Shown: positions 17,469 through 26,522 of the stretch, in pieces | Numbering within the stretch: the first letter of the stretch is position 1 | Layout: every line of letters starts with the position of its first letter | Origin: Bacteroidales bacterium | GTDB taxonomy: Bacteria > Bacteroidota > Bacteroidia > Bacteroidales > UBA932 | Direction: 5' to 3' | NCBI GenBank assembly: GCA_017962235.1 | Contig: JAGCVS010000014.1 | Location: forward strand, 51,317-115,316 | Length of the DNA: 64,000 nucleotides | Position numbers and translations under genes: made by a program | Notes under the pieces: model-generated | What the model saw: the letters and a program-made list of their open reading frames with translations, nothing else | The model's database searches: none | What the model was told of the DNA's origin: nothing

Positions 17469-18875
17469 ATGGGAGGTTTATTCGGAGTAGTTTCCAAAAG
17501 ACAGTGTGTATCAGATCTGTTCTACGGGATTGACTATCATTCCCATCTTGGAACAAAGAGAGGAGGGATGGCGGTTATAAACAAGGACGGCACGCTGGTG
17601 CGCAGCATCCACTCGCTCAAACAATCTTACTTCAGGGTAAAGTTCGAATCCGAACTGCGCAAGTTTGACGGCTGTTCCGGTATCGGCGCGATCAGCGACA
17701 GCGAGTCGCAGCCGCTGGTGGTGTATTCGCATCTGGGGCGCTTTGCCATCTGCACGGTGATGAAGCTCTCCAACGCTGAGCAGCTCACTGAGGAATTCAT
17801 GTCCCAGGGGACGATATTCACGGAGTTGAGCGACGGCGCAGTGAATTCCACCGAGATTGTTTCGCAGCTGATAAACAAGGGGAAGACCTTTGCAGAGGGT
17901 ATCCGCTACATGCAGAGCCGCATAGAGGGCTCATGCTCCATGCTGATACTCACAGACGACGGTCTCATAGCCGCCCGCGACTGGTGGGGCCGCACCCCGC
18001 TCTCCATAGGGCACAATGCAGACGGGTATGTGGTAGCCAGCGAGAACTGCAGCATGATTAATCTGGACTACGACTTTGTACGGGAGCTTGGTCCCGGCGA
18101 GGCGGTGAAAATCACGCCGGACGGCGTAGAACAGATTCTGCCGCCGGAGGGCAAGCTGCATATCTGCTCTTTCCTGTGGATTTATTATGGCTTCCCCGCT
18201 ACTTCTTACGAGGGGATGAACGTAGACCACGCCCGCCGCAACCTGGGCCGCCTGATGGGCCAGCAAGACGATGTGCAGGCAGACCTGGTATCTCCCATTC
18301 CCGATTCGGGTACCAGCATGGCGCTGGGTTACTCGGAGGGAGCAAAGATTCCGTTCCGCAACGCTGTGCTCAAGTATACCCCCACCTGGCCCCGCAGCTT
18401 TATGCCGGTGGACCAGAAGACCCGCGACGTGGTGGCCAAGATGAAGCTGATACCCAACTACGGCCAGATGAAAGACCGCAAGATTGTGTTCTGCGACGAC
18501 TCCATTGTGCGCGGCACGCAGCTTCGGGACAATGTGGAGCTGTTCCGCGGCCACGGCGCCGGAGAGATACACATCCGCATAAGCTGCCCGCCACTGATAT
18601 TCCCGTGCCCGTACTTGAACTTCTCCGCCTCCAAGGGGCCGCTGGAGTTCGCAACCCGCCGCACCATCCAGTCGCTGGAAGGGATTCACGACAGCCATCT
18701 GGAAGAGTACGCCACCCCAGGCACTCCCCGTTACTGCAATATGGTGGAGGCCATCCGCAGCAAGCTCACCATGGACTCGCTCAAGTTCAATACGGTGGAT
18801 AATGTGGTAAAGGCCATCGGCCTGCCCAAGTGCAGCCTCTGCACCCACTGCTTCGACGGCACCGGGGACAACTAG
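17469..18875 (+). CDS. PurF-like phosphoribosyltransferase lacking the glutaminase cysteine
   Basis: A 468-residue homologue of glutamine PRPP amidotransferase. The PRPP-binding loop is intact (FCDDSIVRGTQ, 341-351), as are the cysteines expected to hold a 4Fe-4S cluster in the Bacillus-type enzyme: Cys233, Cys380 and a C-terminal CxxCxxC at 455-461. The N-terminal Ntn-hydrolase domain is altered. The obligatory Cys after Met is Gly (MGGLFG instead of MCGI-G), and the HxRYST and NGN glutamine-binding motifs are replaced. An in-frame stop directly precedes the ATG, so the start is certain. Similar MGG-type paralogues occur in Bacteroidetes under the amidophosphoribosyltransferase name. Glutamine-dependent activity is unlikely; free ammonia or another nucleophile is possible. 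Confidence 0.85.
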   Translation: MGGLFGVVSKRQCVSDLFYGIDYHSHLGTKRGGMAVINKDGTLVRSIHSLKQSYFRVKFESELRKFDGCSGIGAISDSESQPLVVYSHLGRFAICTVMKLSNAEQLTEEFMSQGTIFTELSDGAVNSTEIVSQLINKGKTFAEGIRYMQSRIEGSCSMLILTDDGLIAARDWWGRTPLSIGHNADGYVVASENCSMINLDYDFVRELGPGEAVKITPDGVEQILPPEGKLHICSFLWIYYGFPATSYEGMNVDHARRNLGRLMGQQDDVQADLVSPIPDSGTSMALGYSEGAKIPFRNAVLKYTPTWPRSFMPVDQKTRDVVAKMKLIPNYGQMKDRKIVFCDDSIVRGTQLRDNVELFRGHGAGEIHIRISCPPLIFPCPYLNFSASKGPLEFATRRTIQSLEGIHDSHLEEYATPGTPRYCNMVEAIRSKLTMDSLKFNTVDNVVKAIGLPKCSLCTHCFDGTGDN

Positions 18876-19921
18876 AGTCCGGCGATAATATGGATGGCGC
18901 TCCTGAGCAGTCTGAGGCTCAGCCGGAGCGCTCCCTGCAGAAAATCTCCCGCCACCGGGAGATTTTTTGTTATCATCGCCAGCGGGGTGAGATAGATAGC
19001 GGCGCTGGTGAGGGGTATCGCCACAAAGTTGGTTATCAGAAAGTACCGCGGAAAGGTGCCGAAGTAGAGCCATACCAGCGGGGCGGTGGCGGCCTGGCAG
19101 CTGAGCGACAGCGCCACCGTACCCCAGATCTTCTGCATTATGGATGTGCGGCACTCCAGCATCGTTTTCAGCCTGGGGTAGATAATGCCGATGCCCGCCA
19201 TGGCGCCGTAGGAGAGCTGAAAGCCGATGGAGAAGGGGGCGTCGGGGTTGGAGAGGGTGGTGACAAGGGCGCTGATGGCCAGCGCCCGGATAAGGTTGCG
19301 CCGGCTGCCCAGCAGTTCGCCGGTTTCATATACGGTTATCATTATCACCGCCCGAAGTATGGAGTTGGATAGACCTGTCATCACTGCGTAGCTCCAGAGT
19401 AGCATAAGAGTTACCGCCTTGCGCAGGCGTCGCATCGGCGGGGAGTTGCCAAAGAGTCCCAGGGTGATGGTGATGAACAGGTACAGCACTCCCACGTGCA
19501 GGCCGGAGAGGGCAATCAGGTGCATGGCCCCGCTACTCTTGAATTCGGTTTTCAGAGAGTGGTTTATCCGCCCCTTGTCGCCCACCGCAATGGCGCTCAG
19601 TATGGCCCCTTCGCCGCCACCTTCGGCTAGGGTGTCCAGCCGGTGCGAGATGTCGGTTTTGAGCATGTCCGCCCACCGTTCAAGCGCCGTCTGGCCGGCG
19701 GGATAGCGTCCCAAAGAGGCGTTCAGCGCTCCCAGCATCAGCAGTGCCGATGCCGCCGCCGCGCGCCACCGCCGCCGTGCAGCTACAACCGCCAGAAGCG
19801 GTGCCAGTAAGAAAGCCGATAATGTGATTGCCGGCCGTACCGCGCCAGATATTATCCCCGCCAGGATGTCGCCCGCCACAAAGGCCGCAGAATAGATTTC
19901 GATGTCAAATCTCCCCTTCAT
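18872..19921 (-). CDS. short ComEC/Rec2-family membrane protein
   Basis: A 349-residue polytopic membrane protein matching the competence (channel) domain of ComEC. The conserved AMHLIALSGLHVG stands at 132-144, followed by about eight hydrophobic helices and SIGFQLSYGAM. Full ComEC proteins are about 650-800 residues, with an N-terminal OB-like domain and a C-terminal metallo-beta-lactamase nuclease; neither is present here, though short forms are common in this phylum. ComEC carries single-stranded DNA across the inner membrane during transformation. The stop overlaps the convergent PurF-like gene by 3-4 bp. Confidence 0.85.
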   Translation of the reverse strand: MKGRFDIEIYSAAFVAGDILAGIISGAVRPAITLSAFLLAPLLAVVAARRRWRAAAASALLMLGALNASLGRYPAGQTALERWADMLKTDISHRLDTLAEGGGEGAILSAIAVGDKGRINHSLKTEFKSSGAMHLIALSGLHVGVLYLFITITLGLFGNSPPMRRLRKAVTLMLLWSYAVMTGLSNSILRAVIMITVYETGELLGSRRNLIRALAISALVTTLSNPDAPFSIGFQLSYGAMAGIGIIYPRLKTMLECRTSIMQKIWGTVALSLSCQAATAPLVWLYFGTFPRYFLITNFVAIPLTSAAIYLTPLAMITKNLPVAGDFLQGALRLSLRLLRSAIHIIAGL

Positions 19922-19991
19922 TTCGTACCCACATTATGACACGAAGATAAGATTAAATTCGTAACTTCGCGCTGCTAAAAAACCAACATAT

Positions 19992-21209
19992 ATGAATATC
20001 CTTGTCCTTAACTGCGGCAGCTCGTCCATCAAGTATCAAGTGCTTGATTTCAAGAGCGAAACCGATTTCTCACTCATGGCAAAAGGCCTCGTAGAACGCG
20101 TAGGCAGCGATAATGCAACCATCACTCACAAGGTGCCCACCCGCGAAGATGTGTTCCGGGAGCTCCCGATACACGACCATTCAAAGGGTATCTCCGTGGT
20201 GCTGGAGATGTTGCTGGACAAGGAGAAAGGGGTGCTTCAGAGCCTCTCCGACATAGACGCCGTTGGCCATCGCGTGGCGCACGGCGGCGAGTACTTCTCT
20301 TCTGCGGCGCTGGTGAATGAAGACACCATCGCCAAGATAGAGAAATGCTGCGCGCTGGCACCGCTGCACAACCCCGCATCGCTGCTGGGTATCCGTGCCG
20401 CAGCAGAGCTGATGCCGCAGATTCCGCAGGTTACTGTGTTTGACACATCGTTCCACCAGACCATCCCCGATTATGCATATATGTACGCCCTGCCGTATGA
20501 GTATTATGAGAAATACGGCGTGCGCCGCTACGGCTTCCACGGCACCAGCCACAACTTTGTGGCCGGCAAGGCATGCGACGCCCTGGGCTGGAACATCAAG
20601 GAGAAGAGAATCATCACCTGCCACCTGGGCAACGGCAGTTCCATAACCGCCATCAAGGGGGGCAAGTCTATCGATACCTCCATGGGCTTCACCCCGCTGG
20701 AGGGTGTCACCATGGGTACCCGCTGCGGCAACATCGACCCTTCCGTGGTCACTTTCCTGATGGAGAAGGAGGGGCTGAGCGCGAGCCAGATGAACGATGT
20801 GATGAACAAGAAGAGCGGTCTGCTGGGCCTTTCCGGCATCTCTTCTGACAACCGCGACGTGGTGAGCGCTGCCGACAAGGGCGACAAGCGTGCCCAGATG
20901 ACCCACCTGAAGCGCTGCTACGACATCAAGAAGTATGTGGGCGCCTACGCAGCCGTGCTCAACGGCGTGGACCTGATTATCATGACCGGCGGAATAGGGG
21001 AGAACGCCCGCAATGTGCGCCGCGAAGTACTCAGCGGTCTGGAGTATCTGGGCCTGGAACTGGACCTCTACCGCAACGACCATGTAGAGGGCGACAACTG
21101 GCTCATCAGCACGGAGAATTCCAAGGTGAAGGCAATGGTGGTTTGCACCAACGAGGAACTGGTAATCGCCCGCGACACCATGGAGCTGGTTTCCCGCAAG
21201 CGGAAATAA
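19992..21209 (+). CDS. ackA: Acetate kinase
   Basis: A 405-residue enzyme interconverting acetyl phosphate plus ADP with acetate plus ATP. The signatures are complete: MNILVLNCGSSSIKYQVLD at the N-terminus, RRYGFHGTSH, ITCHLGNGSS, and GVTMGTRCGNIDPS. It is cytoplasmic and of normal length. Phosphotransacetylase, usually next door in Bacteroides, is absent from both sides. A near-consensus -7 box (TAACTTCG, 19962-19969) precedes it. Confidence 0.97.
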   Translation: MNILVLNCGSSSIKYQVLDFKSETDFSLMAKGLVERVGSDNATITHKVPTREDVFRELPIHDHSKGISVVLEMLLDKEKGVLQSLSDIDAVGHRVAHGGEYFSSAALVNEDTIAKIEKCCALAPLHNPASLLGIRAAAELMPQIPQVTVFDTSFHQTIPDYAYMYALPYEYYEKYGVRRYGFHGTSHNFVAGKACDALGWNIKEKRIITCHLGNGSSITAIKGGKSIDTSMGFTPLEGVTMGTRCGNIDPSVVTFLMEKEGLSASQMNDVMNKKSGLLGLSGISSDNRDVVSAADKGDKRAQMTHLKRCYDIKKYVGAYAAVLNGVDLIIMTGGIGENARNVRREVLSGLEYLGLELDLYRNDHVEGDNWLISTENSKVKAMVVCTNEELVIARDTMELVSRKRK

Positions 21210-21214
21210 AGAAT

Positions 21215-21796
21215 CTAGACCAGCAATACGGTAACGCTTCTGGCAGCCTGGGCACCCATTACAAGGGTCTGGGCTATGTCGGCGGTCTTGGACGGGCCGC
21301 TGATAAAGGTGCCGTAGCCGTACTCGCCCGGATCTACCCGCCTGTACGCTTCGTGCATATTGTTCACGATTTCAGACTTGGGGAGCAGTATCACCAGGTT
21401 CTCCGAGATGAAGCACACCGCCTTCTCTTTCATGGCCTGGGGAATCCAGATACAGCCGTTTTCCGCCACTCCGAAGGCTCCTCTGATTATGCCCACGTCG
21501 GTGCCGTCCAGTTCCTGAGCGCTACCCACCGTGTCGGGGTTCAGTGTGGCGATATTTATCTCAGGCAGATTTGAGGCGATTACCTTTGCATCGGGGAACA
21601 GTTCACGGATAGTGGCGTTGATGTCGGAGCCGTCGGATAGATCCACTACTTTGCTGCCGGCGGTCGCGCTGCTCGCGATGAATGCCGCCAGCGGGTCGGG
21701 ATACACAATCGCCTGTAAATCGTCAAGGGAGGGCATATCGTAGCGCTCCCCGATGCCCGCGCGGATGCGGTCAAGTATCTCTTCTTTTCTACTCAT
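21215..21796 (-). CDS. lutC: LutC-like lactate utilisation protein (LUD domain)
   Basis: A 193-residue LUD-domain protein, third gene of a lutABC-type operon whose products oxidise L-lactate to pyruvate. The open frame runs further upstream, but the ATG at 21796 (MSRKEEILDRIRAGIGE) overlaps the lutB stop by 8 bp and gives the normal family N-terminus. Conserved segments include GIIRGAFGVAENGCIW and FISGPSKTADIAQTLVMG. The name rests on operon order and family; the substrate has not been tested. Confidence 0.9.
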   Translation of the reverse strand: MSRKEEILDRIRAGIGERYDMPSLDDLQAIVYPDPLAAFIASSATAGSKVVDLSDGSDINATIRELFPDAKVIASNLPEINIATLNPDTVGSAQELDGTDVGIIRGAFGVAENGCIWIPQAMKEKAVCFISENLVILLPKSEIVNNMHEAYRRVDPGEYGYGTFISGPSKTADIAQTLVMGAQAARSVTVLLV

Positions 21797-23075
21797 CACC
21801 ATCCTGTTTAATGCTGTGGAACGGTCTCTTTGGCAGTACACCAGTGGCCGCCTTGTAAAGCAGCGGATGGTTGAATACGGTGGACATTCCCTTGCAGAGA
21901 ATCTTTTTGTCGACTGGTTCCGCACCCCACTGCGGCAGTTGCTGCCGCCACTGGTATATCTGTTCTCCCAGATTGACTTTCACGGGGCATACACTCTGGC
22001 AACTCATGCACAGGGTGCAGGCCGATACGTTGCCGGCGTACTCTTTGGGATTGCGGAGCATGCCCAGGTTCACCCCCACCGGCCCAGGAATAAAGTAGCT
22101 GTATGAGTAGCCGCCAGACCTGCGGTACACAGGGCAGGTGTTCATGCAGCTCCCGCAGCGGATGCATTTCAGTATCTGCCAGTGTTGCGGGTTACCTATC
22201 CATTCGCTGCGTCCGTTGTCCACCAGAATGATGTGCATGGGGGCTGCGCCCGGACGCGCTTTGCGGAAGTGGCTGGTATATGATGTGGTGGGCTGACCCG
22301 TTGCGGAGCGGCACAGCAGCCGCTGGAACACCGCCAGCGAGTCGTAATCAGGTATCACTTTTTCAAGTCCCAGCGCCGCGATGTGCAGCTTGGGGCAGGA
22401 TGTGGACATGTCGGCATTGCCTTCGTTGGTGCATACCACAATGTCGCCGGTGGCGGCAATTCCAAAGTTGGCTCCGGTCATCCCGGCGCCCGCCGTCAGG
22501 AATTCGTTCCTCAGACTCAGCCGGGCGCGGTATGTGAGGTATGTCGGGTCGTGGTTGCCCTTTTCGTCAGAAATGCCCTTAGCCTCAAACAGTTCGCCCA
22601 CCTGGTCGTGGTTGAGGTGCACCGCCGGCATCACTATGTGGCTGGGCGCCTGTCCCAGCAGCTGGATTATCCTCTCGCCCAAATCGGTCTCCACCACCTC
22701 TATTCCCTTGCTTTCCAGATAGGGGTTCATGCCGCACTCTTCCGTGAGCATCGACTTAGACTTTACAATCTTCTTTACGCCGTGGCTGCTCAGGATATCG
22801 TATACTATGCTGTTGAATTCGGCAGCGTCCGCAGCCCAGTGCACTATGGCACCGTTCTTCTCTGCCGCAGAGCAGAATTGCTCCAGATACTTGTCAAGAT
22901 GGCTCAGCGTGTGCAGTTTTATGGCTGAGGCTTTCTCCCTCAACTGCTCCCATTCCGGCAGTCCGTGCGCCATATTGTCGCGCTTGCCGCGCACAGCCCA
23001 GAAGGTGGCGTCGTGCCACTCGCTGTATTTCGCATCCTTCAGGAATGCCTTGGCGTTTTTGCTGTGCTTGCTCAT
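21789..23075 (-). CDS. lutB: LutB-like iron-sulphur lactate utilisation protein
   Basis: A 428-residue protein with an N-terminal LUD domain (TGANFGIAATGDIVVCTNEGN) and a C-terminal ferredoxin module carrying two 4Fe-4S motifs, CIRCGSCMNTCP and CTLCMSCQSVCP. In Bacillus the LutABC complex replaces FMN-dependent lactate dehydrogenase. It overlaps lutA by 4 bp and lutC by 8 bp, so all three are translationally coupled. It is soluble or peripheral at the membrane; the electron acceptor is probably a quinone or ferredoxin. Confidence 0.93.
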   Translation of the reverse strand: MSKHSKNAKAFLKDAKYSEWHDATFWAVRGKRDNMAHGLPEWEQLREKASAIKLHTLSHLDKYLEQFCSAAEKNGAIVHWAADAAEFNSIVYDILSSHGVKKIVKSKSMLTEECGMNPYLESKGIEVVETDLGERIIQLLGQAPSHIVMPAVHLNHDQVGELFEAKGISDEKGNHDPTYLTYRARLSLRNEFLTAGAGMTGANFGIAATGDIVVCTNEGNADMSTSCPKLHIAALGLEKVIPDYDSLAVFQRLLCRSATGQPTTSYTSHFRKARPGAAPMHIILVDNGRSEWIGNPQHWQILKCIRCGSCMNTCPVYRRSGGYSYSYFIPGPVGVNLGMLRNPKEYAGNVSACTLCMSCQSVCPVKVNLGEQIYQWRQQLPQWGAEPVDKKILCKGMSTVFNHPLLYKAATGVLPKRPFHSIKQDGDE

Positions 23076-23803
23076 AGTCCCGCTGCGAGTATTTCGGTTA
23101 CGTGCTTGAAGCCGATTTCAAGGTTGTTCTTTTTGGCGATGGCGCTCTGGTGCATCAGGCACGAGCAGTCGGCGCCGGTAATGAATTCCGCCCCGGTGGC
23201 GATATGACGGTGCACTTTGTCCAGCCCCATGCGGGTACTCACGGCGCTCTCCTCCACGCAGAACAGTCCGCCGAATCCGCAGCATTCGTCTTTGCGCTCC
23301 GGTTCCACCACCTCAATGCCCTCTACCATTTCAAGCAGGTCGCGGATTTTGTTGAACTGAGGTATCTGTTCTTCGCTGGGGGAGGAGAGACCCAGTTCCC
23401 TAACGCCGTGACAGGAATTGTGGATGCTCACTTTGTGGGGGAAGCGCCCCGGCATCGCCGTCGGCTTAACCACATCGTGCAGGAATTCCACCACATCCAT
23501 GCATTTGCCCGCCATTTCGCATTCATGGTCCAGTAAATCTGAATAATGATGACGCACAAATGCGGTGCAGCTCACACTGGGTGCCACTACATAATCGAAG
23601 CCGTCAAACAGCGTCTCCATCTTGCGCGCCAGCGGCACCGCCTTGCTCTCAAAGCCGCCGTTGGCCATGGGTTGCCCGCAGCAGGTCTGTCCGGCCGGAT
23701 ATGTCACGTCCACACCCAGCCATCGCAGCAGCTTCAGGGTCGCCGTTCCTACCTGCGGAAACAGCGCATCCACATAGCACGGTATAAACAATCCGACCTT
23801 CAT
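23072..23803 (-). CDS. lutA: LutA-like CCG-domain protein
   Basis: A 243-residue protein with the two cysteine-rich CCG domains typical of LutA, GlpC and heterodisulfide reductase subunit B: CCGQP in the first half and CCGFGG in the second. These domains bind an Fe-S cluster and pass electrons. It is the first gene of lutABC, 19 bp after the stop of an unrelated fimbrillin-like gene, so its promoter probably lies inside that gene's end or the operon is read through. Confidence 0.93.
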   Translation of the reverse strand: MKVGLFIPCYVDALFPQVGTATLKLLRWLGVDVTYPAGQTCCGQPMANGGFESKAVPLARKMETLFDGFDYVVAPSVSCTAFVRHHYSDLLDHECEMAGKCMDVVEFLHDVVKPTAMPGRFPHKVSIHNSCHGVRELGLSSPSEEQIPQFNKIRDLLEMVEGIEVVEPERKDECCGFGGLFCVEESAVSTRMGLDKVHRHIATGAEFITGADCSCLMHQSAIAKKNNLEIGFKHVTEILAAGL

Positions 23804-23822
23804 ACCTGCCCGGCTTCCGTTT

Positions 23823-26087
23823 TTACTTTTTAACAGGACGTGCCGGGAGGTAAACGCGAACCGGCTGAAGGCTCCCGTTTATGGGCTCGGCAGAGCATCC
23901 GAAATCGGGAAGACCGTATCCGTCGTGTCCCGTCCCCGCATAAGGGAAACGGTAAGGCGGTATATAGGCACCGCCCGGTTCCTGGAAGTTGATGTTGATT
24001 GCAGAAGTCAGGTAGAGATTCCAATACTCAGCTCCATGGCTGCCATCGTAGCGGAACTGCTGATGGGTCTGGTCAGTATTATATTCCTTGGCCCAATAGT
24101 AATCACTTGCCCGGTATACTATATAGTCGTTGTAGGAGTTATAATAATATACGAATTCGAAACCGTCCATGTCAGGAACTGCAAGGAAGATATACTTGGA
24201 AGGATCCGGATTGTGCATTATCACAACACCGTTGACACCGCATATACGGAGTTTGTAAGGCGTAATCCTGGAGTAGAGCATCCTGTAATTGTAACCATCG
24301 GAATTGATTGACGGAAGCTCTGAGTTGGCATAGAACGTGGCGTTGCTGAGGCTGCGTGCAGGACGGTCTGCCGCCCACTGGTTGTTTGCCTCATTGTCGG
24401 GACACCAGCTCAGCACAGGGGCACTCCATGGATGAGGCTCCGGATTATATCGGTCTGCCGATAGATTGGTTGTCCACCATGTCAGGGCTTTGTTATCATA
24501 GGAGAAGGTTACATAATGGTCTTTGCCTACCTGTATCCAGTCGAGTCCGTTATTGTCCTCAACAACATAATATTTGTTATAGTCTCCCAGGGCGTAAGAG
24601 CTGCTGGTTTTGAACAGATGGTAATATGTTTTGGACCCGCCGCTGTTCCGCTCAAGGGCGAAGTATGCAAAGGATGTCGGAGAATTTACAAGCTTCGCAT
24701 AGCCATAAGTTGAGGTGGATTCGGGATCGCTGTCTCTCACCAGAGAAATCCATCCGCCGGAATCTGCGTTGACCTCACTGATATTACCGTCAGAAGAGAT
24801 ACTTGCCAGACCCATAGGGATAAGGTTGTTGTAAGCGAAACGGACATTGGTAGCATTGTTATACACCCTGATTTCCCTGCCTTCTTCCTGTGGAGCGGCC
24901 AGGGAAATGGATGCAGTGAGACGGGGCGCCCCTTCAACCAGACTGTATTCGCAGCTGGCATTGCTGTGGGCGATGTATTGCCATCCTTCAATCTTGCCGA
25001 AAGTCCATTTGCCATCACTGTATACGGGGGTCTGATTTGTCCAGTGGGGCATGCTCACGGCGGTGACCTTCTTCACTCCGGCCAGGTTCGCAAGCACGGT
25101 GCCGCCCAGATCTACGAACGATCCCGCGCCTTTACCCTTGCCGTCGGCGTCATACCAGTAACCAGTAGTGATTCCGTCAAAGAAGACGAACACAGGCCAT
25201 TTCTGTGCAGTTCCGCCAAAGTCAAAGTTGAACCCGAAGTTATCCAGAGTATAAGTCCTGTCCACGTCCGGTGCTCCAAAAGAGACAGGCTCCTCATAGA
25301 ACTGTCCGGATTCGAAAGCTATATTTCTTTTCTGTTCCCTATAGACATATCCGGGGACATAAGCCTCAATCTTGAATACGTTCGCATCACTGTACTGCTT
25401 TACTGCGATGTAAATCTCGTTTGTGCCACCGGCGGACTGATTGATATCAACTGCAAGCTGCCCCAGATTGCCTGAATGGGTATAAATCATGGAATTGCCC
25501 ATCTTGTCCTGTGCAGACAGAACCACACGGTCTGGATATACGGGATTGCCCTTACTGTCTTTCAGGATGAATTTGACTATTGCCTGGCCATAACGGAGGG
25601 TAACAGGTGTACAAGTAATCATCCCGTCTCCAATAGTGGATATCCCGGCTTCGCCATAAAGATAATCGTAACGGGAAGCTATCGTCTCCAACGTTCCGTC
25701 CTGCCCCCTGTAGTCAAAGTTGCTCCCGTCTTCCGGCCAGTCGAGATATAAGATGTGGCCACGCTTCAGTTCTCCCGTAACTTCACCGGAAAAGATAGTA
25801 GAAGACTCGCTGGTTTGAGGAGAAAGGGTTCCGAGCACGCGGTCCCATTTAGTTACAGTAATGACGTCTCCCGGATCCCACGTAGCCTTCAGTTCCTGCT
25901 TTCCCTCGCCGTTGGTGGTGATGTCCAGACTCTTGGTAAGCGGACGGTCCGGCCTTTTCGTCTCAACTGTGAGCATGTAGGTCCCTTCTCCGGAGGGGCC
26001 GGAAATCACCTCTCCGCAGGAAGCCAGCAAAACGGCTGCAAACAGCAGGCTCGCGGACAGCTTGATAGTCTTCTTCATCATTCCCAT
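23823..26087 (-). CDS. fimbrillin-like surface lipoprotein
   Basis: A 754-residue protein with a lipoprotein signal (LFAAVLLASCGE; lipid on the Cys of ASC). The region after it resembles the fimbrillin/Mfa-like family: TKSLDITTNGEGKQ followed by ATWDPGDVITV and a beta-rich domain. The remainder is a long, aromatic-rich beta region with no recognised domain. Such lipoproteins are exported to the outer-membrane surface and form fimbriae or adhesins. The base composition is visibly AT-richer than its neighbours; 24481-24540 has 26 G+C of 60. The start may be the first Met or either of the two Met codons just after it. There is no usher or partner gene nearby. Confidence 0.75.
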   Translation of the reverse strand: MGMMKKTIKLSASLLFAAVLLASCGEVISGPSGEGTYMLTVETKRPDRPLTKSLDITTNGEGKQELKATWDPGDVITVTKWDRVLGTLSPQTSESSTIFSGEVTGELKRGHILYLDWPEDGSNFDYRGQDGTLETIASRYDYLYGEAGISTIGDGMITCTPVTLRYGQAIVKFILKDSKGNPVYPDRVVLSAQDKMGNSMIYTHSGNLGQLAVDINQSAGGTNEIYIAVKQYSDANVFKIEAYVPGYVYREQKRNIAFESGQFYEEPVSFGAPDVDRTYTLDNFGFNFDFGGTAQKWPVFVFFDGITTGYWYDADGKGKGAGSFVDLGGTVLANLAGVKKVTAVSMPHWTNQTPVYSDGKWTFGKIEGWQYIAHSNASCEYSLVEGAPRLTASISLAAPQEEGREIRVYNNATNVRFAYNNLIPMGLASISSDGNISEVNADSGGWISLVRDSDPESTSTYGYAKLVNSPTSFAYFALERNSGGSKTYYHLFKTSSSYALGDYNKYYVVEDNNGLDWIQVGKDHYVTFSYDNKALTWWTTNLSADRYNPEPHPWSAPVLSWCPDNEANNQWAADRPARSLSNATFYANSELPSINSDGYNYRMLYSRITPYKLRICGVNGVVIMHNPDPSKYIFLAVPDMDGFEFVYYYNSYNDYIVYRASDYYWAKEYNTDQTHQQFRYDGSHGAEYWNLYLTSAININFQEPGGAYIPPYRFPYAGTGHDGYGLPDFGCSAEPINGSLQPVRVYLPARPVKK

Positions 26088-26110
26088 ATAAATTCTTGAT
26101 TATATGAGGT

Positions 26111-26118
26111 CAAATATA
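26111..26118 (-). promoter_or_regulatory. -7 box of the fimbrillin-like gene
   Basis: TATATTTG on the minus strand, about 24 nt before the start codon at 26087, matches TAnnTTTG. A -33 box is not evident. Confidence 0.5.
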
Positions 26119-26141
26119 CTCTTTTTTGTTGAACTGCGGCT

Positions 26142-26510
26142 CTACTTGACTTCTTTGCCAAACGGGAGGATAGAACCCACTGCCATCTTGAAATGCTGAA
26201 TGCCCCACGGAATACCGATAATGGTGATGCAGCACAGCAGGCCGCATGCCAGATGTATCAGTGCAATTTCCCACCATCCCAGCAGTATCCATATCAGGTT
26301 CATTACGGTAGACAGACATCCGGGTTCATTGGGCTTGTTCACCATCTCATGCCCGAACGGCCACAACGCGTACGTTCCCAGTTTGAACAATTGAACGCCA
26401 AACGGTATGCCCACAATAGTGATGCACATCAGCAGCCCCACCAGATAATAAATAATCGCAATCACCAGCCCGCCCAACACGAGCCACAATAAATTTCCAA
26501 AGGTTTTCAT
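26142..26510 (-). CDS. YccF-family inner-membrane protein
   Basis: A 122-residue membrane protein with a duplicated unit. ITIVGIPFGVQLFKLGTYALWPFG in the first half and the matching ITIIGIPWGIQHFKMAVGSILPFG in the second are the hallmark of the YccF domain. About four hydrophobic helices are present. Function is unknown across the family. The gene has its own -7 box (TATATTTG, 26515-26522) ending only 4 nt before the ATG. Confidence 0.85.
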   Translation of the reverse strand: MKTFGNLLWLVLGGLVIAIIYYLVGLLMCITIVGIPFGVQLFKLGTYALWPFGHEMVNKPNEPGCLSTVMNLIWILLGWWEIALIHLACGLLCCITIIGIPWGIQHFKMAVGSILPFGKEVK

Positions 26511-26514
26511 ACTA

Positions 26515-26522
26515 CAAATATA
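26515..26522 (-). promoter_or_regulatory. -7 box abutting the yccF-like start codon
   Basis: TATATTTG on the minus strand ends 4 nt before the ATG (26510), so the transcript would start at or within a few bases of the start codon. One of several such cases in this window. Confidence 0.45.

Noticed and set aside
17469..18875. Sequencing error explaining the missing PurF cysteine
   Set aside because: Several separate glutaminase motifs are also changed while the frame is intact, and an in-frame stop precedes the ATG, so a single base error cannot explain it.
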